From positions 434,001-498,000 of the forward strand of contig JACKHO010000001.1 in the NCBI GenBank assembly GCA_020638955.1: a stretch of 64,000 bases of DNA, written 5' to 3'. The stretch is from Planctomycetaceae bacterium. GTDB lineage: Bacteria > Planctomycetota > Planctomycetia > Planctomycetales > Planctomycetaceae. Below are positions 62,954-64,000 of the stretch, in pieces. The notes below the pieces were generated by a model, which was not told where the DNA came from, did not search any database, and saw nothing but the letters and a program-made list of their open reading frames with translations. The translations under genes were made by a program, and so were the position numbers. Numbering within the stretch: the first letter of the stretch is position 1; the number at the start of each line of letters is the position of its first letter.

Positions 62954-63130
62954 TTATTTCGCTGGGAAGTTCTTTTGTTGTCGTTCGATGTATTTGTTGA
63001 GTTCCTCCTCTGGAATTCGTGTCTGCGAACCAACCTTAATGGCTGGGATTTCTCCCCGTTCACAGAGTGTTTGAATCGTGTTTCGATGGACGTTTAATCT
63101 TTCAGCCACTTCTCTTAGTCGCAAATACAT
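62954..63130 (-). CDS. Excisionase-like helix-turn-helix protein
   Basis: 58 residues, ATG at 63130 with AAAGGAGG six bases upstream. Sequence MYLRLREVAERLNVHRNTIQ, then TLCERGEIPAIKVGSQTRIP and EEELNKYIERQQKN. This is the MerR-like winged HTH of the excisionase/HTH_17 family: helix-turn-helix at 6-21, wing at 28-40. In integrative elements such proteins direct excision or repress early genes. It lies upstream of the replication genes and downstream of the pentamer array, so the array may hold its binding sites. Confidence 0.85.
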   Translation of the reverse strand: MYLRLREVAERLNVHRNTIQTLCERGEIPAIKVGSQTRIPEEELNKYIERQQKNFPAK

Positions 63131-63388
63131 TGTTCGCCTCCTTTGTTTTGTGGTGGTGCATTGTTATAGCAACTTGAATACATAGTGTCAAATTTTTGGT
63201 TTTGGTGGAAGACTTGAAAGATTTTCCAAGATTTGTAATTCGATTATTAGCGGATTTGAATTTTTGAGGCAAAAAATCTGTAGCTGTCAGTCATGTTCGT
63301 TGTGTGGAGCGTTTTCTGGAATTTGGACGGCATATCTCCCCTTGCCACCTTTGCGGCTCAAAGTCCGCCGTTTGCCCGTTCTTGCCTC

Positions 63389-63628
63389 TGGACGCTGGAC
63401 TTTCTGGACGTTTGGACTCTGTGGACGCTGATGGGTGAGTGTCCAGCGTCCAAAACGTCCAGTGTCCAAGTGACCAAGGTGACCAGAATGACCAAATGAC
63501 CAGCGTGTCCACTGTCCATTTTGTCCACTTGTCCATTCCCGGTTAATAACTTGTATGGGGTATTAGCGGGGGTTTCTTGAAAACGGACGCTGGACGGTGT
63601 GGACAATCGGACACTTTGGACAGTGGAC
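63389..63628. repeat. Pentamer array TGGAC / GTCCA with about 8-bp period
   Basis: In the 570-base gap between the HTH and integrase genes there are three runs. Five tggac start at 63389, 63396, 63405, 63413 and 63422. Twelve gtcca or gacca start at 63441, 48, 57, 64, 72, 81, 90, 98, 63507, 14, 23 and 31. Six ggac start at 63585, 63592, 63601, 63609, 63618 and 63625. Spacing alternates among 7, 8 and 9 bases. The orientation flips between runs. No real gene is seen here. Likely a protein-binding array (origin, excision or operator). Confidence 0.85.
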
Positions 63629-63700
63629 ACCGAGAAAGCAGAACGACTCTGAATTCCGGTTATGGTACGCAGAGTCGTCCATTCGTCCCGTCTAGGGCCT

Positions 63701-64000
63701 TCACAGAGTCGGGAGGGTGTCAATTGCGTCCCTCAAATCGTCCACAGATAAGTCTGTGTAAACGGACATCGTGAGATTGATGTCCGAGTGGCGTGCCAGC
63801 TTTTGGGCTTGAGAAGGATGAACCTTTCCTTTGGCCAAGTTGCTGACGAACGTGTAACGCAAACTGTGGAAGTCAAGTGTCCTGCCTTGGGCGTCCTTGG
63901 CACAAATGCCAGCCCGTACCATATCACGTTTGAGCATCTTTCCGGCCATCCGTCGCTTGTTCCACGAGCCCGGAAACAGTCTGTCCGTCTTCAGTCGCTT
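63701..64000 (-). CDS. Tyrosine-type integrase, C-terminal part (cut by window edge)
   Basis: The frame is open from 64000 to the TGA at 63701, giving 99 residues: RLKTDRLFPGSWNKRRMAGKMLKRDM, then TLDFHSLRYTFVSNLAKGKVHPSQAQKLARHSDINLTMSVYTDLS. It shows the late catalytic motifs of phage-type tyrosine recombinases: H-S-L-R (box II His/Arg), the R-H-S-D histidine and the nucleophile Tyr in SVYTDL. The core-binding part lies outside. It probably catalyses integration at the tRNA-Leu anticodon region seen at 57067-57117. Confidence 0.92.
   Translation of the reverse strand, partial: KRLKTDRLFPGSWNKRRMAGKMLKRDMVRAGICAKDAQGRTLDFHSLRYTFVSNLAKGKVHPSQAQKLARHSDINLTMSVYTDLSVDDLRDAIDTLPTL

Larger units (their letters stand above)
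57067..64000. mobile_element. tRNA-Leu-integrated genetic element (left part; continues past the window)
   Basis: Bounded on the left by the tRNA-Leu fragment and containing, all on the minus strand, an integrase (right edge), an excisionase-like HTH gene, a small replication-type gene, a primase-polymerase gene and a three-gene peptide operon. Intergenic DNA, for example 63181-63300, is clearly more A/T-rich than the chromosome to the left. No capsid, portal, terminase or conjugation gene is visible here. The intact tRNA-Leu is expected just beyond the integrase start, to the right of base 64000. Confidence 0.8.

Noticed and set aside
63389..63628. CRISPR array
   Set aside because: Repeats are only five bases with 2-4 base gaps, orientation flips, there are no unique spacers of 25-40 bases and no cas genes.
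63287..63723. Several short open frames between HTH and integrase genes
   Set aside because: They translate the pentamer array, lack ribosome sites and resemble each other only because of the DNA repeat.
1..64000. rRNA genes and riboswitches
   Set aside because: I saw no rRNA segments and no recognisable riboswitch leader upstream of purQ, the antiporter or other likely candidates.

Overview
The window looks like a chromosome segment of a planctomycete (Planctomycetota, probably order Planctomycetales). That reading rests on family content: DUF1559 proteins, a Tat-exported DUF1501 protein, a DUF1080 protein, a BBP7-type outer-membrane barrel, Tat-exported Gfo/Idh/MocA oxidoreductases, two CehA/McbA-type proteins, a hydroxysqualene dehydroxylase (HpnE) and many orphan secreted proteins. 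Several genes use GTG or TTG starts, and many lack a clear ribosome binding site.

From 1 to about 57060 the layout is ordinary core and accessory chromosome. 1-9100: tandem DUF1559 genes, a phosphate-selective-type porin, a DadA-like oxidase, an ABC-2-type permease, a lipoprotein esterase and a BBP7 barrel. 9100-12400: GNAT, ankyrin and LURP-one genes, then a divergent DinB / HxlR pair around a palindrome. 12500-23300: exported planctomycete families (DUF1501, zinc-ribbon membrane protein, DUF1080, a duplicated ricin-like lectin protein, lipoproteins, Gfo/Idh/MocA). 23400-31500: RlmI-like methyltransferase, a PGRP-type amidase overlapping a degenerate alpha/beta hydrolase, AlkD-like protein, CPA2 antiporter, PurQ and an AIM24-family protein. 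31500-42000: CehA/McbA plus oxidoreductase, HpnE overlapping a thermonuclease, NrdR, a SEC-C/TPR protein and a second ABC-2 permease paralogue. 42000-57000: intradiol dioxygenase, TPR protein, Rieske oxygenase, a DUF3616-like membrane protein, a second CehA/McbA protein, aldehyde dehydrogenase, tRNA-Val(GAC), glycosyltransferase and an RND/HlyD adaptor. Short dispersed repeats lie between genes.

From about 57067 to the right edge is an integrated mobile element. Its left border is a 3' fragment of a tRNA-Leu(UAG) gene that loses tRNA pairing exactly at the anticodon stem. At the right edge is the C-terminal part of a tyrosine integrase. Between them, all on the minus strand, are an excisionase-like HTH gene of 58 residues, a small replication-type protein, a large primase-polymerase/DUF3987 protein and a tight three-gene operon. 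A striking array of GTCCA/TGGAC pentamers with a period of about 8 bp lies between the HTH and integrase genes, and a related block sits inside the primase gene.

The most interesting system is that three-gene operon (59519 down to 57321). It encodes a precursor peptide with two leader-like PFLFHF/VFLLHF segments and four Thr/Glu/Asp-rich core repeats, three of them with identical spacing (T-x-T-x-T-x-V-x-x-E-x-x-D-D-D). Next come an MvdC/MvdD-type ATP-grasp ligase and a three-helix membrane protein of unknown role. The genes overlap by 4 and 11 bases. This fits a graspetide (omega-ester/amide-crosslinked peptide) pathway carried as cargo by the integrative element.
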